Shown in pieces: positions 35,900 to 47,434 of a stretch of 64,000 nt of DNA. The position numbers were made by a program, and so were the translations under genes. The notes beneath the pieces are model-generated. The model saw only the letters and a list, made by a program, of their open reading frames with translations. It was not told where the DNA came from and ran no database searches. Within the stretch, counting starts at the first letter, position 1, and the number at the start of each line of letters is the position of its first letter. Source of the DNA: Calycina herbarum (taxonomy: Eukaryota; Ascomycota; Leotiomycetes; Helotiales; Pezizellaceae); contig LLEY01000163.1 in NCBI GenBank assembly GCA_001414485.1, positions 1 through 64,000 on the forward strand. Direction: 5' to 3'.

Positions 35900-37210
35900 A
35901 CTTCACGATACTCGATGAAGGACAAGGTTGGATTCCAGCTCCTTGGTAGCGTATATCCGCTTGTTCAAAATTCGTGGTACATCTATCGAATGCATGTGGA
36001 TCCAAAAACAAGGTTTTGATGTAAGAGATGGACGGGACCTCCACAAGATAAAAACCCAAATTTGAGTTCGAAGCAAAGAGCATTGGAGCCGTGCCGCACC
36101 AGCTCCTGTGTTGTGCAAGGGGCGCAAGGACCAGAAATGCAAGGGGAAATGGTTGAAGATCATGGGAAACCTAGGATGACAAGTCGGGTTTCCAAGGGTG
36201 GCATCTGTCTTTTCACAATCAAATGTAACCTCATGCGCCTCTCTGACTATTTTAGAAGTAGAAATTGACATGCGGAGAAAGCAGGCAGACGCTTTGATTG
36301 CTTGTAACGCCATGAAGGACTTGCTGACGATTTGATGGTTACCAATGAAATAGGTTCTCTTTTCCTCTTGAGGTACTCCATACATGCTCAAACAACAAGA
36401 AGAAAAGCAGACAAGCTCGTTCGCTGAAGTGAAAACCACCCACTCTCACAGAGTGTCGTATTCTCTTCATCCCATGTCATTACTCCGTACTTACCATGCC
36501 CATGAAGGCAATGATCCTCAGCCGTGCGGGAATTGCCGTTGCAGAAGCCTTCTCCCTTTTCCCCCGCGGAAGATGTCATCAAGAAGAACATCTCATTGGC
36601 TTGAGAAATGGCAGCCACGTTGCGAGGCCCGGAATTGGATCCGACGCCCGTATATGCGGGAAAGCATCCGTGGAATCCGAGCTGAAATGAAGCTTTTCCA
36701 AATTCCCATTCTCATAAGCTGCCTCCACAAGGCCCGTGAGCTGTTTATATCGTGGGAACGATTTTCGTCATCATGTAGGCAATAATTAAAGTCGGAGCCC
36801 TTCAGATGGAATCCTTCTTCGCAAACCAGATCGAATTGGTGTTGCAAAACAGGGTTCGTATCATCCTGGCAGGCGCCCAATGTAACATAGACGGAATCCC
36901 GCAATCGATAGGGCAAACTGTGCCGTATATTTGCTGTGCCTTGTGTTGAACTTGAGATAAGTGCAGGGGTAACTTGTTTCCAAGATAAGACCATAAGACG
37001 AGCATTATTCGAAGCATTTTTTTTTCCTTTGCGACTCGCTCTTCCCCCTTCAATGGGTTGAATTATTCCGGTCGTTTGTAAGTAACGGAAGTTCGAAAAT
37101 ATACGAATGAAATAAAGTAAGTTGAAAACTGACTTAGGAATTTCCCGGCTGGGGAGGCGTCTAATCTTACTCAATGGGAAAATCAAAGTAGCAAGGGCCA
37201 GGGCAATCAA
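35900..37210 (-). other. Possible multi-exon gene of unknown function
   Basis: Several minus-strand open frames follow one another without a clean splice model. At 37210-36593 a 205-codon frame contains a Cys-bearing stretch (SVYVTLGACQDDTNPVLQHQ). A frame at about 36690-36388 reads GCFPAYTGVGSNSG and ISQANEMFFLMTSSAGEKGE and has a GTAAGT donor near 36494. A frame at 36340-35903 follows. The Cys spacing would fit a small secreted protein, but I see no convincing signal peptide or family motif. It could equally be degenerate. Low confidence that a gene exists. Confidence 0.25.
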
Positions 37211-38394
37211 TTCCTTGGTGGAATCGTGTGGATTTCAAAATCCGAACTGCTGGAACAAATGCAAGTACGCCACAACAATAAACAACAAGTGTTGAGGAGA
37301 GCTGAAAGTCGTTTTAATGAGCCTTGAGAATAATAATTATATTTTGAAGGCGCTCTCTCTCTTTAATGCAGAAAATCCAATTGTAAGGAGATGTGAACTT
37401 TCAGAGCCCGTTTTTGAAAGTAGCGACTTAATTGGCCGACGCAGTGAAACAATGATACGAAGCGCGAATCGTAATTGGTGACACGACCAAACGGTCAATT
37501 TGTGGCGTAACACATATGTCAGCAGCCCGCTCGTATACTAAATCTGGATTAAAAGTCCGAAATCCGGGCTACCGGTTATCGGTACGTACCGTGGATCATA
37601 ATAATAGAAAGTTTTCACTCATTCTCGAGATGTTGATGGAAGTGTTTTATTTAAATGTAGCAATTAAAAAGGAAAAAGTGATACGAATAGAAAAATAAGA
37701 GTGATATCACGTGGGTTTTTTATCACAAGATTATTTCGAATTAGATAAGTAGAAGATAATTGTTAGGTAATTGCACGCTCGATATAAAGAAGCAGTTACC
37801 TCATATCATTCACTCTAGATCACACCGCCAATCATACTCACTTTTGAGAGTAAATATTTGATATTGGAATAAGTACTGATTTCCAAGATAATACATAGCT
37901 TATATGGAAGGCAAATTAGCACGACTTTGTAGGCAACCAACCTCAATAGAGAAAAAAGTGAGCATGACTAAGAGTCTGATATTTGATATTTTGAGTGTCG
38001 AGATAGATAGTTCATTACCAGCTCTTCTGTAGCAGACGATCAGGGTGGTAGCTATGTGTGGATTTGGATTGTGTGAGAATTATTTCCATTTTATCAAAGC
38101 GGGGTCAACCTTGAAATATAATCCGGGAGATATTCGCGGAGTTTCTATGGAAAAAGAATCTAGATAAGATAGAATTAACTTATGAAAATCAAGCAACCCA
38201 GGATCAAAAACAGTTTGCCTGAGAACTTGATACAGGGCATGTTACAAGTATTTCCACGGTATTATCTAATAATTTTATGTAGAGAAAATGGATAATGGCA
38301 GTAAAGAAATCTAGGAAAATATCGCTGGTTCACCTCTCTACATGGTTTATAGAAGTAGATAAAACCCGACAAGTTTAATTACAGACTCAAATCG
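37211..38394. other. Intergenic, no gene seen
   Basis: About 1.2 kb, moderately AT-rich, with short open frames only (for example 37516-37698, +) and no recognisable motif. It should contain the 3' untranslated region of the transporter gene at 38395. Confidence 0.5.
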
Positions 38395-39935
38395 TCAACT
38401 GGAAATAGCACTCTGGCTTGCTGTCAGACTTCCGACAACAGTAAATGCTAAAATGGGAGAGATTATATATGAGACCTGTTATCTTAAGTTAGCCATATAC
38501 AAGCAGAGGGGTGAAATTGACACACAGTAAGAAGCTTCGCGATTTTGTGTTCATCCTCTTCTCCAGCACCAGATACTTCAACCATGGTTATGAGTTTCAT
38601 TGCCGGAGCGCCAGTGGGCATCAACATCAAACTCTAACCCTCGGTTAGCATTTGTCCACAAAAAGGGATACGAAATTTCGGGCAACTCACAAACCAGAGC
38701 ATAGGGTCGTCACCCAGCAAGTCCGTCTTCTTCGCAAGAAGATATATGGTCGCAATCGAGATAACAGGCCAGACCAGAAATCTCACAACAAGCACAAATA
38801 TCGTTGTCAACCAAGGCGTTGCAGCGGGATGAGAATCATTCCTAACCCTCTTCATCGAAGTATACAGCGAGATTCCAGCAACCACAACAGGAAGAGGTAC
38901 GAAAAGTCCACCAATATTTTTGAGTGAGGCAGTCAACCATGCTGAAAAAATCCCTCCTTCAATTGTCTCGCTAAAAAATGCTCGGTGGAGAGCTGGGACG
39001 AGACCGATAATTGCTCCTAGGATGGCGCCGAGGAGAGGCGCGTTGAGGAAGTCGTAGAAGAATAAGAGCCACCATCTCGTTCTATCGCTGACTTCATGCC
39101 ATTTTTTCTTGGGAATGAGAGAGGGTCGACGATCGTAGAGAATGGCACGTTCAGCATTTGGGTCGAAAGTTTCAGACCCACGCCTTTTCGACGATGAGCG
39201 TGATGGGAAGAATGATACTGTTGCGATGGAAGAATGTCGGCGATGTCGTTCCCCAGATTCTGGTAATAGGAGGTGAGTACGATCAGTTGGCGAGATAGGA
39301 CGTTCATTCGAATTGCCTGGATATCGATTTTCGCCGACCCATCTCTCATCGGGATAAGCGCTTTCCACGACTTCGTCGTCGTCGTCTTCCTTGTCTGGAG
39401 GATCTGGAGCATGTTCGGTGTCGATGAGGCGTGGTCCAACTGCGAATGTGAGGCAACTTGATACAGTTGCAAACACCAAGAAATAACTCTTCGCTCTTTC
39501 TATCGCTTCCCGGCCAGTTTCATCCGTCACTATCAGACTACTCAGAATCCCAGTCTCGTCCAGTGACTGGATAAGAAGCAAAGGATAAGAGGTCGTATTA
39601 TTAAACATAATAGCAGCCGTGATCCAATCCGGCATCCCAAGAAAATAGTGAGCAGCGACCCCAATGAAGAAGGACAGCAAGTGGCAGACAAACGCCCATA
39701 ACAGAATGATGAGATATCGATGCGCGGATTCAACATGTAATTCCGACCCAATTTTCGTCAGCAATAATGCTGGTAGAAACATCTTGACGCATATTTTGGA
39801 AATGGATTTTGCGGAGGAGCTATCGAGGAGCTTGAATCGAGCTGCGATGGCACCGTAGAAGATTACCAGGAGGACCGATAAGCTTGCTTGGATGGCTGCG
39901 AGAAAGGAATTGAAGAGGCCAGCTGTGGGTGCCAT
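38395..39935 (-). CDS. Auxin-efflux-carrier-family (PIN-like) membrane transporter
   Basis: Three exons: 39935-38691, 38633-38526 and 38475-38395, joined by 57-nt and 50-nt introns to give 477 residues. The N-terminus has five hydrophobic helices: SLSVLLVIFYGAIAARF, then KICVKMFLPALLLTKIG, LLWAFVCHLLSFFIGV, and the conserved turn AAIMFNNTTSYPLLLIQSL. A central hydrophilic loop of about 140 residues is rich in Asp/Glu and Ser. Five more helices follow (APLLGAILGAIIGLVPAL, GGLFVPLPVVVAGISLY, WLTTIFVLVVRFLVWP). The last two exons encode SLMLMPTGAPAMKLITMVEV and SPILAFTVVGSL, both highly typical of fungal members. The family moves small organic anions; fungal substrates are mostly unknown. Location is probably the ER or plasma membrane. 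The gene looks intact. Confidence 0.9.
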
Positions 39936-40576
39936 TTTTGCTGGTATCTGAGGATTTCTCCTAGCGAATTTGTTTCCCTGGAATCCTCAAGAGTAGAAAA
40001 TTAAGGGAAACAAGAAATTGGATAGAAGACGACGATGTCGGACGCGGGATTTAATGCAGAGTAGATTTCGACCCCTCAACGCCACCAAGCGTTTACAATG
40101 ACCCCGTGGCTTGATTGCGACATAAAAAGGAAAAAGGGAGAATTGATGCCAATGATAGTGAATGTACTTTCCATGACTTCATCGAGCTCAATGGGACTTT
40201 TGAATAATTAAGCGGTAATTTAGTGATGGGGGAGGACAAAGTAGGACGGAGGACAGAGCTGGAAAGTCAGATGGTGCTAGCGGCGCGACTTAGCTACAGC
40301 AATTGACCAATGAGAGATGGAGAAATAAAGTCCGGTTGCCGATAAAGGGGGCTATTAACCCTGAACTTGAGGCGATAGATTGAGAATCCCGAGATGGAGA
40401 TTTATCTATCATAACTTGTGAGTTCTGGGGAAGGGATGAAGAAGGTCAGAGTGGAAGTCGATTGACGCTTTCCCGTTGTCAACCCCGCCAAGCTTCTAAC
40501 GTAACCTTACGAGTTAGCTCACAATTCATTTATGCGAACAGCCTCTACCTCTATAATTGGCATCTAATATTCTCAT
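39936..40576. other. Intergenic region, transporter promoter
   Basis: About 640 bp upstream of the transporter start and downstream of the monooxygenase stop. No ORF or repeat of note. Confidence 0.5.
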
Positions 40577-42447
40577 CTAAAACTCATACCACCCCTCCTC
40601 AAGATACCCCCTCAAATCTATTGTCCCACTAACAGCTTCTTCCCTCAGATAAGTCGTGAAATCAATCGCGCCCGGGTCATCAGAAGCAGCTGCCTCAACA
40701 TCCTTCTTCGCCCACCCATTCCCAAAATATGCGAATCGATTCTTCGACGCCGAATGATGGGTATACTCGAAATCCTCCCATCGAACCTCTCTTCGCGCAA
40801 TAATCGCATGTGTGCCGCTGCCGGGCCAAATTCCATGAACGCGGCCTCCCACGATCCCTCCGTTATACCATGAACTGCATTGCTCGCTCATGACTGTGCG
40901 AGGGAAGAAGGACTCGCAATACGCGCGGAAATCGTTGGTGGCTGCTCGGCTGGGTGTGATTGTGCGGATGCCTTGTGTCGAGACCTTTCGCAGGACCTTG
41001 GAGATATATGTGACCTGTGCCTCGATAGTGTAGGGCACAGTGCTGGCCGTTGAGGTCGAGTTGGCTCCAAGGATGAAGAGGAAGTTTGGAAAGTCTGGCG
41101 CAGCGATTCCAAGATACGTATCTGGAAACCCAGGATTCCCTCCCGGGCGCCATGCCTGCTGTAGGTCGACGCCATGGGCAATGATGGGGAAAGCGGTGGA
41201 GAAGGAGATATCTGCGCCTGTACTGCAAATTACAGCGTCGATATCTCTCGATTTGCCGTCGACCGTCACAATACCTGTTGGCGTAAACCTCTCGATTCTC
41301 TCCGCCACATACTCAACATTGTCTTGAGTGATGGCCTCCAAATACCCAGGTCCTGGTGTTAATCTGCGACAACTTGGGGAAAAATCCGGTTTAATAGCCT
41401 CGAGCAAATCGTTCCTCCCTCCAAGTCTATCTGCCATCAGCTTCTCGAATAGCGCCTTTGCCTCAATGCTCTTCTCATTCCTCTTCAATATCCCACGAAA
41501 TCGACTAAAGAAGTTATTCTCGAGATTTTTCCGATACAGCGTATACTCCGCAGGACTCTGCGGTATCTCAATTGGTATCGTCGTATCCCGACTAAGATTC
41601 TCCCCTCCCAAACTACCAGCAATCCAAGTCCGACTCCTAGCAAAATGATAAAGCTGTTTCGCTTTCTTCTGCAACGGCGGTACAACCTGCAATCCCGAAG
41701 CACCATTCCCAATAACCGCAATCGTCTTTCCCTCCGGTTCGAAATTTGGATCCCAATTCGAGCTATGCCTTAAATGCCCTTTGTACTCTTCAATCCCCGG
41801 ATATTTTGGTAACCTAGGAAGACTAAAGTTCCCCGTAGCCGTGATCAAGAAATCCGATTCTTCGGTTCGTATATTTCCTTCTGATTTGATTTGGACAAGC
41901 CATTTTCCCTTGTCGGAAGACCAGATTGCATTCAGGACTTCACTGTTGAATTTGATGTATTTCCTCACATCGTATCCATCCACTAGGCTTGTCCAATATT
42001 CTTTTATTTCGGCGCCTGGGGCGTAATTACATGTCCATTTCGTATTTGGGGCGAAGGTGGATTGATAAACCGTCGACGGGATGTCACAACGAACGTTGGG
42101 GTAGATGTTTGTATTCCATGTACCGCCCTATAAATAGTCAGCATTTATTCCTCTTCCGGACTTAGTGGAAGGATACTCACGATATCTGAGGTCTTCTCCA
42201 AAATGGTCAATTGGACACCGGATACTTTTTTTGGTAGTAAAATTCCAGCTGTGATGCCTCCCATTCCTGAGCCGACTACGATGACTGATATCGGTCGGAT
42301 CTCGTCTATTGGACGTTCTTCGAGTTCTAGGAATGGGTAGATTGTCCGCAATGGTTGTGTATTGTCATTTTGGGGTTCGGGTTGGGGGTTGAGTTCTTGG
42401 GTAGTTCCTGGGGACGAGCTGCCGTTGAGATCGAAATGCGGGGCCAT
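40577..42447 (-). CDS. Baeyer-Villiger-type flavin-dependent monooxygenase
   Basis: Two exons (42447-42181 and 42127-40577) separated by a 53-nt intron give 605 residues. The FAD-binding Rossmann motif is near residue 58 (VVGSGMGGITAGI). GGTWNTNIYPNVRCDIP begins right after the splice site. The family fingerprint YKGHLRHSSNW fits [FY]-x-G-x3-H-[ST]-x2-W, and the NADPH-binding motif is VIGNGASGLQ. A DAVICSTGAD segment and an aromatic-rich C-terminus ending GWYEF complete it. Such enzymes insert one oxygen into ketones or oxidise heteroatoms using NADPH and O2, usually in the cytosol. The substrate is unknown. It is next to the transporter and near an SDR, but no polyketide or peptide synthase is in the window. 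Intact. Confidence 0.9.
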
Positions 42448-43652
42448 GGTGACTCCTTTTGTTATATTGAGACCGCGGATTGAAAGACTCTTCTTTTGTT
42501 TGGCTAGAGGAAGAAGGGAGATCTTTTTTAATTTTGTGGAAGCGGTACCCGAGCTATAAACAGCCCCTCGCTGAGGATGACGAAATCCAGGAGCTCTCTT
42601 ATCGAATCCTCATGCCCCTCTTGTTCCCCTCCTTTCTGGGGTTGTGTTTCTTTCTTATCGTCTCACTACAGTCAGGGACGCGACATCAAGATATCGGGGT
42701 CTTGTGGACGAGGCCACATAGCATTTTGACCTACTTTAGCCAATCAAATACCCGTATCTGAGCTCTCAGGTAGATAGAGATGCGGAGGCTATGGTATATA
42801 TGTTTGAGCACGCAATTTATGACCCCGCCTATCTCTGGTGCTACGAGTTATACTTCTACTTGAGTTTGCTACCCCATTTTTGGTATCGGGGGTTTGGGGG
42901 GGATGGTGCATATTCGTCTTTTGGGAAGGGCAGCACGCAATTGTGTGGAGCACGTGGACTGTTGAGGTACTTTGATATCGTAACTCTTGAATTGGGCATG
43001 GGAGAAATCCCAGTGGTTTTTTAGATTGTGTCTCCTTGCGTTGTTTTATGCTTATGTCCTTGGGATGTTGGATGAGGATTTATGAAGCGGAAACACTTTA
43101 TATCAGAAGGGGGTAACGGGCCTCGGCCTCTGCTGTATCTACTTGCGATAGTTGAACGCCGTTTTCTTTTACTTTGGGAGAGGAACTGCTGGAACTCTTT
43201 CTGTCTTCTCTATTCGATGCTTTTCCTTGGTGTTTTGTTTTAGATGTCGACTCTTTTGTTCGTCTACTTTCTCTCTGTTATCTGTTTATATGCGCCTCAT
43301 CTACTGCTTCTGGAAATCTCTTCCCGTTCTCAGAAATTATCACGGTAGTTAAACCCTTCATGATCATCTCTGAGTTTGTTGTAATATTTTGGTTTGGCGT
43401 TTGTTTTTTACTATATCAAGTTCTTTTGAATTTGAATTTGTTTCGTTGGGATTTGATATACAACCCCGGAATGTCAGATGTGGAGCTGTGGTTAGATAGT
43501 ATAAAAGCGAAATATATACGAGCTAAACAGTCGTCATCTAAACTGCATGTTATAAAAACTGATTATATAACGATTCGAAGATGAAATAGAGCATGAAAAT
43601 ATAAAAATACCAACAGAGAAAAAGACCAAGAAAAGAAACAAAGTGAAAACTA
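42448..43652. other. Intergenic region, no gene seen
   Basis: About 1.2 kb containing the monooxygenase promoter. Plus-strand open frames at 42480-42761, 42791-43024 and 43174-43584 lack motifs and sit in T-rich sequence. I do not call them. Confidence 0.5.
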
Positions 43653-44535
43653 CTACACAAATCCATCAAGCTCCATCTCCTCGTGAAAATCCACATTTTC
43701 GGTTTCTACAAATAACTGATGCAACGGCATGAGCTTCCCATTTCCAACATCACCCATTAAATCATTTTCCTGAGCTTGAAAATCAATGTCCATCATCTGC
43801 TCGTCGAGGAACTGGTCAGTCCTAAACAACTCTTGGAAATTCCATTCTTGAAGAGTTGATTGATCTTCTGAAAGGTTCGTGTTGACGTCTTCGGTTTCAG
43901 TATTTTCTGGAGGCTGATTGTTGATTGCGGGGCTTGCTTCGCTATCCATAGGCGTTGAAGTATTACCACCGAATGTTTGTTTGTTTTTCGTTACAAGTGT
44001 CTGGTGAAGAATCTCGCTATAGCCCTCCGTTGATGGCATTGCACAGCTCGTGGTCGAGTCATCTGCATATTCGGACTCAGCTTCAGTGTCTACATCACCT
44101 TCTTCGTCAAAAGAATCGGCAATTTCCGGATCAAAGTTCGGAATAACAGTATTGCGGGAAGCGTACTTGATTGAGTTATTAAATATTTCCCGAAGATCGT
44201 GAAAAAACAAGTGTCAAAGTCTGCGTCGCTCTTCAAGTGGTATTTCTAACGGGTGGAGAAATGCTGTATACTCATACTCTATCAAATCTGGATCATCATA
44301 TAAAGCCCTGTCCAAGTCGTGCCATTCTCGGTGCTCTCGAAGGATATCTGCGACAACCATATGTTTTTTCTCTGCAAATATGAGAGCTCTGACCATCGCC
44401 TTCAGTTCTTACACCCGAGTTAAGCAGAAATTGTATTGTGTCCCGTCTTCCTTGCTCAGCTGCTCCTTCCAAGCAAATTCTCGCCAGCCTTGCTGAATAT
44501 GGTGTCAAGCTTTCTTCGTGTGATTGGCTGCTCAT
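43653..44535 (-). pseudogene. Ankyrin-like gene with in-frame stop and frame break
   Basis: Starting at 44535 the frame reads MSSQSHEESLTPYSARLARI, then an ankyrin-repeat-like helix pair (EGAAEQGRRDTIQFLLNSG). At about 44400 the frame must change, either by a 43-nt intron (GTGTAA..TTGCAG) or by a small indel. It continues KKHMVVADILREHREW..EERRRL into a TGA at 44214-44216. The same frame then runs open from 44213 to 43653 through a very acidic, disordered region (DEEGDVDTEAESEYADD) to the stop. The TGA probably replaces Arg CGA. The role of the ancestral protein is unknown; ankyrin repeats mediate protein contacts. I rate it a decayed gene, although two separate short genes cannot be excluded. 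Confidence 0.5.
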
Positions 44536-46037
44536 AGAATCTTACTAGGGGTCTACCATAATAGGAACTGGCGTTCCACAACATGGCTATGGCTCAGCCT
44601 GAAGCTGCAACGGAACGGAATGTGTTTTCGTTTTATTCGCCAAAACCAAATTCTGGCAGGGTCCCACTTCACTGGTCGCTTCATCGGGCGTTCTCCCCCC
44701 TTGAGGTTTTAGGAGAATACTGCCTTGTAGAGAAGGTTGGAAGAGTAGAGAGGAGTTGTGTAGGTAACGCTCTGATTTCGTCGTTTATCTACAGAACGGA
44801 TTAACTAATTTCTGGGCAAATTAAAACTCTTTTCTCACGGTAGGAGCGACCCTTTCTAGATTGTTGTTGAATATATAGGTCGGACTCGTAGCCTATTACT
44901 TAAGCTACTATTATATATAATTCCATTTCTATTATCAATTTCTTGGTACTATTCATAGTCAAGTTTTAGTTAAGTTTTAGTCACGTTTTAGTTACGTTGT
45001 AAGATACTCGGAATTCATAAATTCTATAAAGATCGTGAATATATTTTAATATTAGAGTTTATTTCATTTGGCTTTATAAAGTATAGATTCATAAATTCTA
45101 GTCGCTGAAAAAAAGCGAAGACTACCTATCCCAGGTTATACTTTAGCGTTGTTTTATATCTTCAACTAATAGGCCCTAAAAGGAGATTTTACTCTTAAGT
45201 ATCTTTACAGCAGTTTTCATAACCGGATTTTCCTGCCCTTAAAATCACACGAATTAAGGATCCGCAACGATCGCTAGGTCTACTTTCATCTTCTTTCTCG
45301 AAGATATTCATTAAAAAATATCAAGAGATACTGGCGAACATTCCTCGAGAAAACAGGAAAAGTATCTATGTGTAATGTATACACTTCGCTCAAGATATAT
45401 TCTACTAGGGTCGTTGAAGGGATTCTTTCATATAAATTGAGTTACTGTGAGGGCCTTACGTGAACAACAGGTGAGGTTGACTGATGAGATATATTAATCC
45501 AATTGCGAATCTTTACTTCTAAACACACTCTGAAAATCCATGAGGCGAAAAGAATTAGTTAAATAGACCAAAAGAGTGTTACAACGAGGCGGCAAATCTA
45601 CTATTTAATTTCTCATCGGCTTTCTCGCATTTACATGGTTTCAAGAAGGACTATCCGCTGCTAAAGAAGATGATAAATATAAAATTATGAAGCTTCTCAC
45701 TGTGTAAAAACATTACCACTGTCTATCTACCGTGGTAGCAAGTTTAAGAGCAAGTCAGAGTGCTATTTCAATATGAAGCCTGACAATTTGAATCGGTTTC
45801 ACAATTTGTGGTGCCCATCAGTTCTAATGGCTGCCCACCAATGCACCGCTGGCAGGGTTGCACGTATTGAGGCTGAGAAAACCCGAGATACAGATAAGAA
45901 CGTAAGAACGAGCAAAATTCCAATCACATCTCCATTTCTGTTTCAAACCCTCTAATACTGCTCCGTCAATTAACTCACATACCCCAATGAATTACTGGGG
46001 TCAATTTGTGCATCAACAGGCATCAGTGTAGAATAAT
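44536..46037. other. Intergenic, AT-rich, no gene seen
   Basis: About 1.5 kb. From 44860 to 45700 it is AT-rich with short repeated words (AGTTTTAGTTAAGTTTTAGTC near 44960). It may be an old transposon relic, but I find no ends. The open frame 45773-45955 (+) is not supported. The last few hundred bases should hold the NACHT gene promoter. Confidence 0.4.
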
Positions 46038-46805
46038 ATGGCTTCCTCGGCTTCGACCATCAAGTATGTTTTACAGCCTTAAATATCATCTTCATGTCCT
46101 ATGCTAAACCACCATTGCAGTCTTTCAACGCCCGAATTTATGTTTGCAGCAGCAATCGAGAGTTTCCTTGGTAACTTAAGCGAGAGCGACGAAGCCAATT
46201 TCAAATCATTCGACACGCCTGATGCCATGATCAAAGATCTACGGGATCGCTTGTCGCAAGCCACGAAAATTGATCGAGGGAAAACCTCTCGCCTTCTGAA
46301 CGCCTGCACCAAAGTAGATGCCTTCTGCAAGAAACTGGAACCTTTTTTCGTGGCAATAGGTATACTGGTCTCTAGCCATCCAGAGTGGGCTGCTATTGCT
46401 TGGGGTGGTATACGGCTAGTATTTGTTGTACGATATTGCCTTTTAATTGTTGCGAAAATTTAGCTGACTCCTCGAAGCTTAGTACTAACTTTGTGGCTTT
46501 CTTTGAGAAACTAGCAGATATGCTTGAGAGGATTAGCGTGAAACTCCCACTCTGGGACATACAAGTGCGCGTTTTAAGGGAACGTCTTGAACAGAAACGA
46601 GACGAAGAAGACAAAGTTGAGTGGGAAAACTCTCTGGATTGTCTTTCCAAATCTATGCCATACCTATATGCAGATATCATCCAATTTTGCAGTGATGGGT
46701 GCCGATTGCTTCCTAAAACAGGGATGAGTGAGTGATTCCAAGTAAGAAAGCTGACATCATGTTTGCAATGGAGAAATTCGAGAAAGCAGGAATCATAACG
46801 GACTT

Positions 46806-46821
46806 ATTATGGACACCCTTT
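46806..46821. repeat. 16-bp target site duplication, left copy
   Basis: ATTATGGACACCCTTT is repeated exactly at 47419-47434 and flanks the short LINE. Deleting the insert and one copy restores the NACHT frame LLWTPFDTRF. Confidence 0.93.
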
Positions 46822-47418
46822 ATTTATTTATTTATTTATTTCTATTTAACGTCAGGCGGAGTCTAGATCGCGTGGTCTAGGTCCTAAAAAGTCCCAAAAG
46901 AGGGCAAATGACGCTAGGGGGGTGCCCTAGGCTACAGGGGGTGTAAACGAGTGAGCTAATTTACAAGAGATAGTTTAAAGAGAAGCTCCACTTTCGGAAC
47001 AGCCCTTATCCTTAATTAGTTTATAGAATCAGGGAAAGACAAAGGAGATATATATAAAAATGTAGAAAAAGAAAGGAAAAGAGAGTTTTAACTATCTCGA
47101 GGGACAGATCTTTGTAAAGAACTTGGTCTTAGAATAGACCTTGTTGAAAAGCTCCTCACAACCAGGTCCGAACAGGAGTTGAGGATTTCCCTCTGCCTTG
47201 GCTAATAGCCTTGGCTCTTTGTTCTTTGCAAGCCTGCAGAAGAGTAGGTGGAATTGTGCTTTAGCCTTTTTGCATTTGCAATTCCCGGATTCTAGTAACG
47301 TGTTAAGGTGGTGGAATCGAAGGTGGTATGCTGTAAAGTCTCCGTGACCAGTACGAGCCGCAATGAGCCGAGCTAGGACCTCTCTTGGTAGCTGGAGAGT
47401 TCTAGGTTTCGAGAGCCA
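46822..47418 (-). mobile_element. 5'-truncated Tad1-type LINE, not RIP-mutated
   Basis: A 597-bp 3' end of the same LINE family as 5870-31153, in reverse orientation. The tail is a TTTA repeat at 46822-46850. The untranslated region (46851-47090) matches 30900-31150. The coding end follows, and the insert breaks off at 47418, a typical 5' truncation from incomplete reverse transcription. GC content and codons are normal, unlike the RIP-ruined long copy. Confidence 0.92.
47092..47418 (-). pseudogene. LINE ORF2 C-terminal fragment
   Basis: About 108 codons of ORF2 after RNase H: WLSKPRTLQLPREVLARLIA, RTGHGDFTAYHLRFHH, CKCKKAKAQFHLLFCRL and ending FFTKICPSR. The Cys and His residues (CKCK..HLLFC) form the C-terminal zinc-like motif of Tad1 LINEs. 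The reading frame is open but is only the last part of the protein. Upstream codons to 47490 belong to NACHT-gene sequence read backwards. Confidence 0.85.
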
Positions 47419-47434
47419 ATTATGGACACCCTTT
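47419..47434. repeat. 16-bp target site duplication, right copy
   Basis: Partner of 46806-46821. Confidence 0.93.

Noticed and set aside
31987..42447. A secondary-metabolite cluster (SDR, transporter, flavin monooxygenase side by side)
   Set aside because: No polyketide, peptide, terpene or RiPP core enzyme and no cluster regulator lie in the window. Co-location alone is weak evidence.
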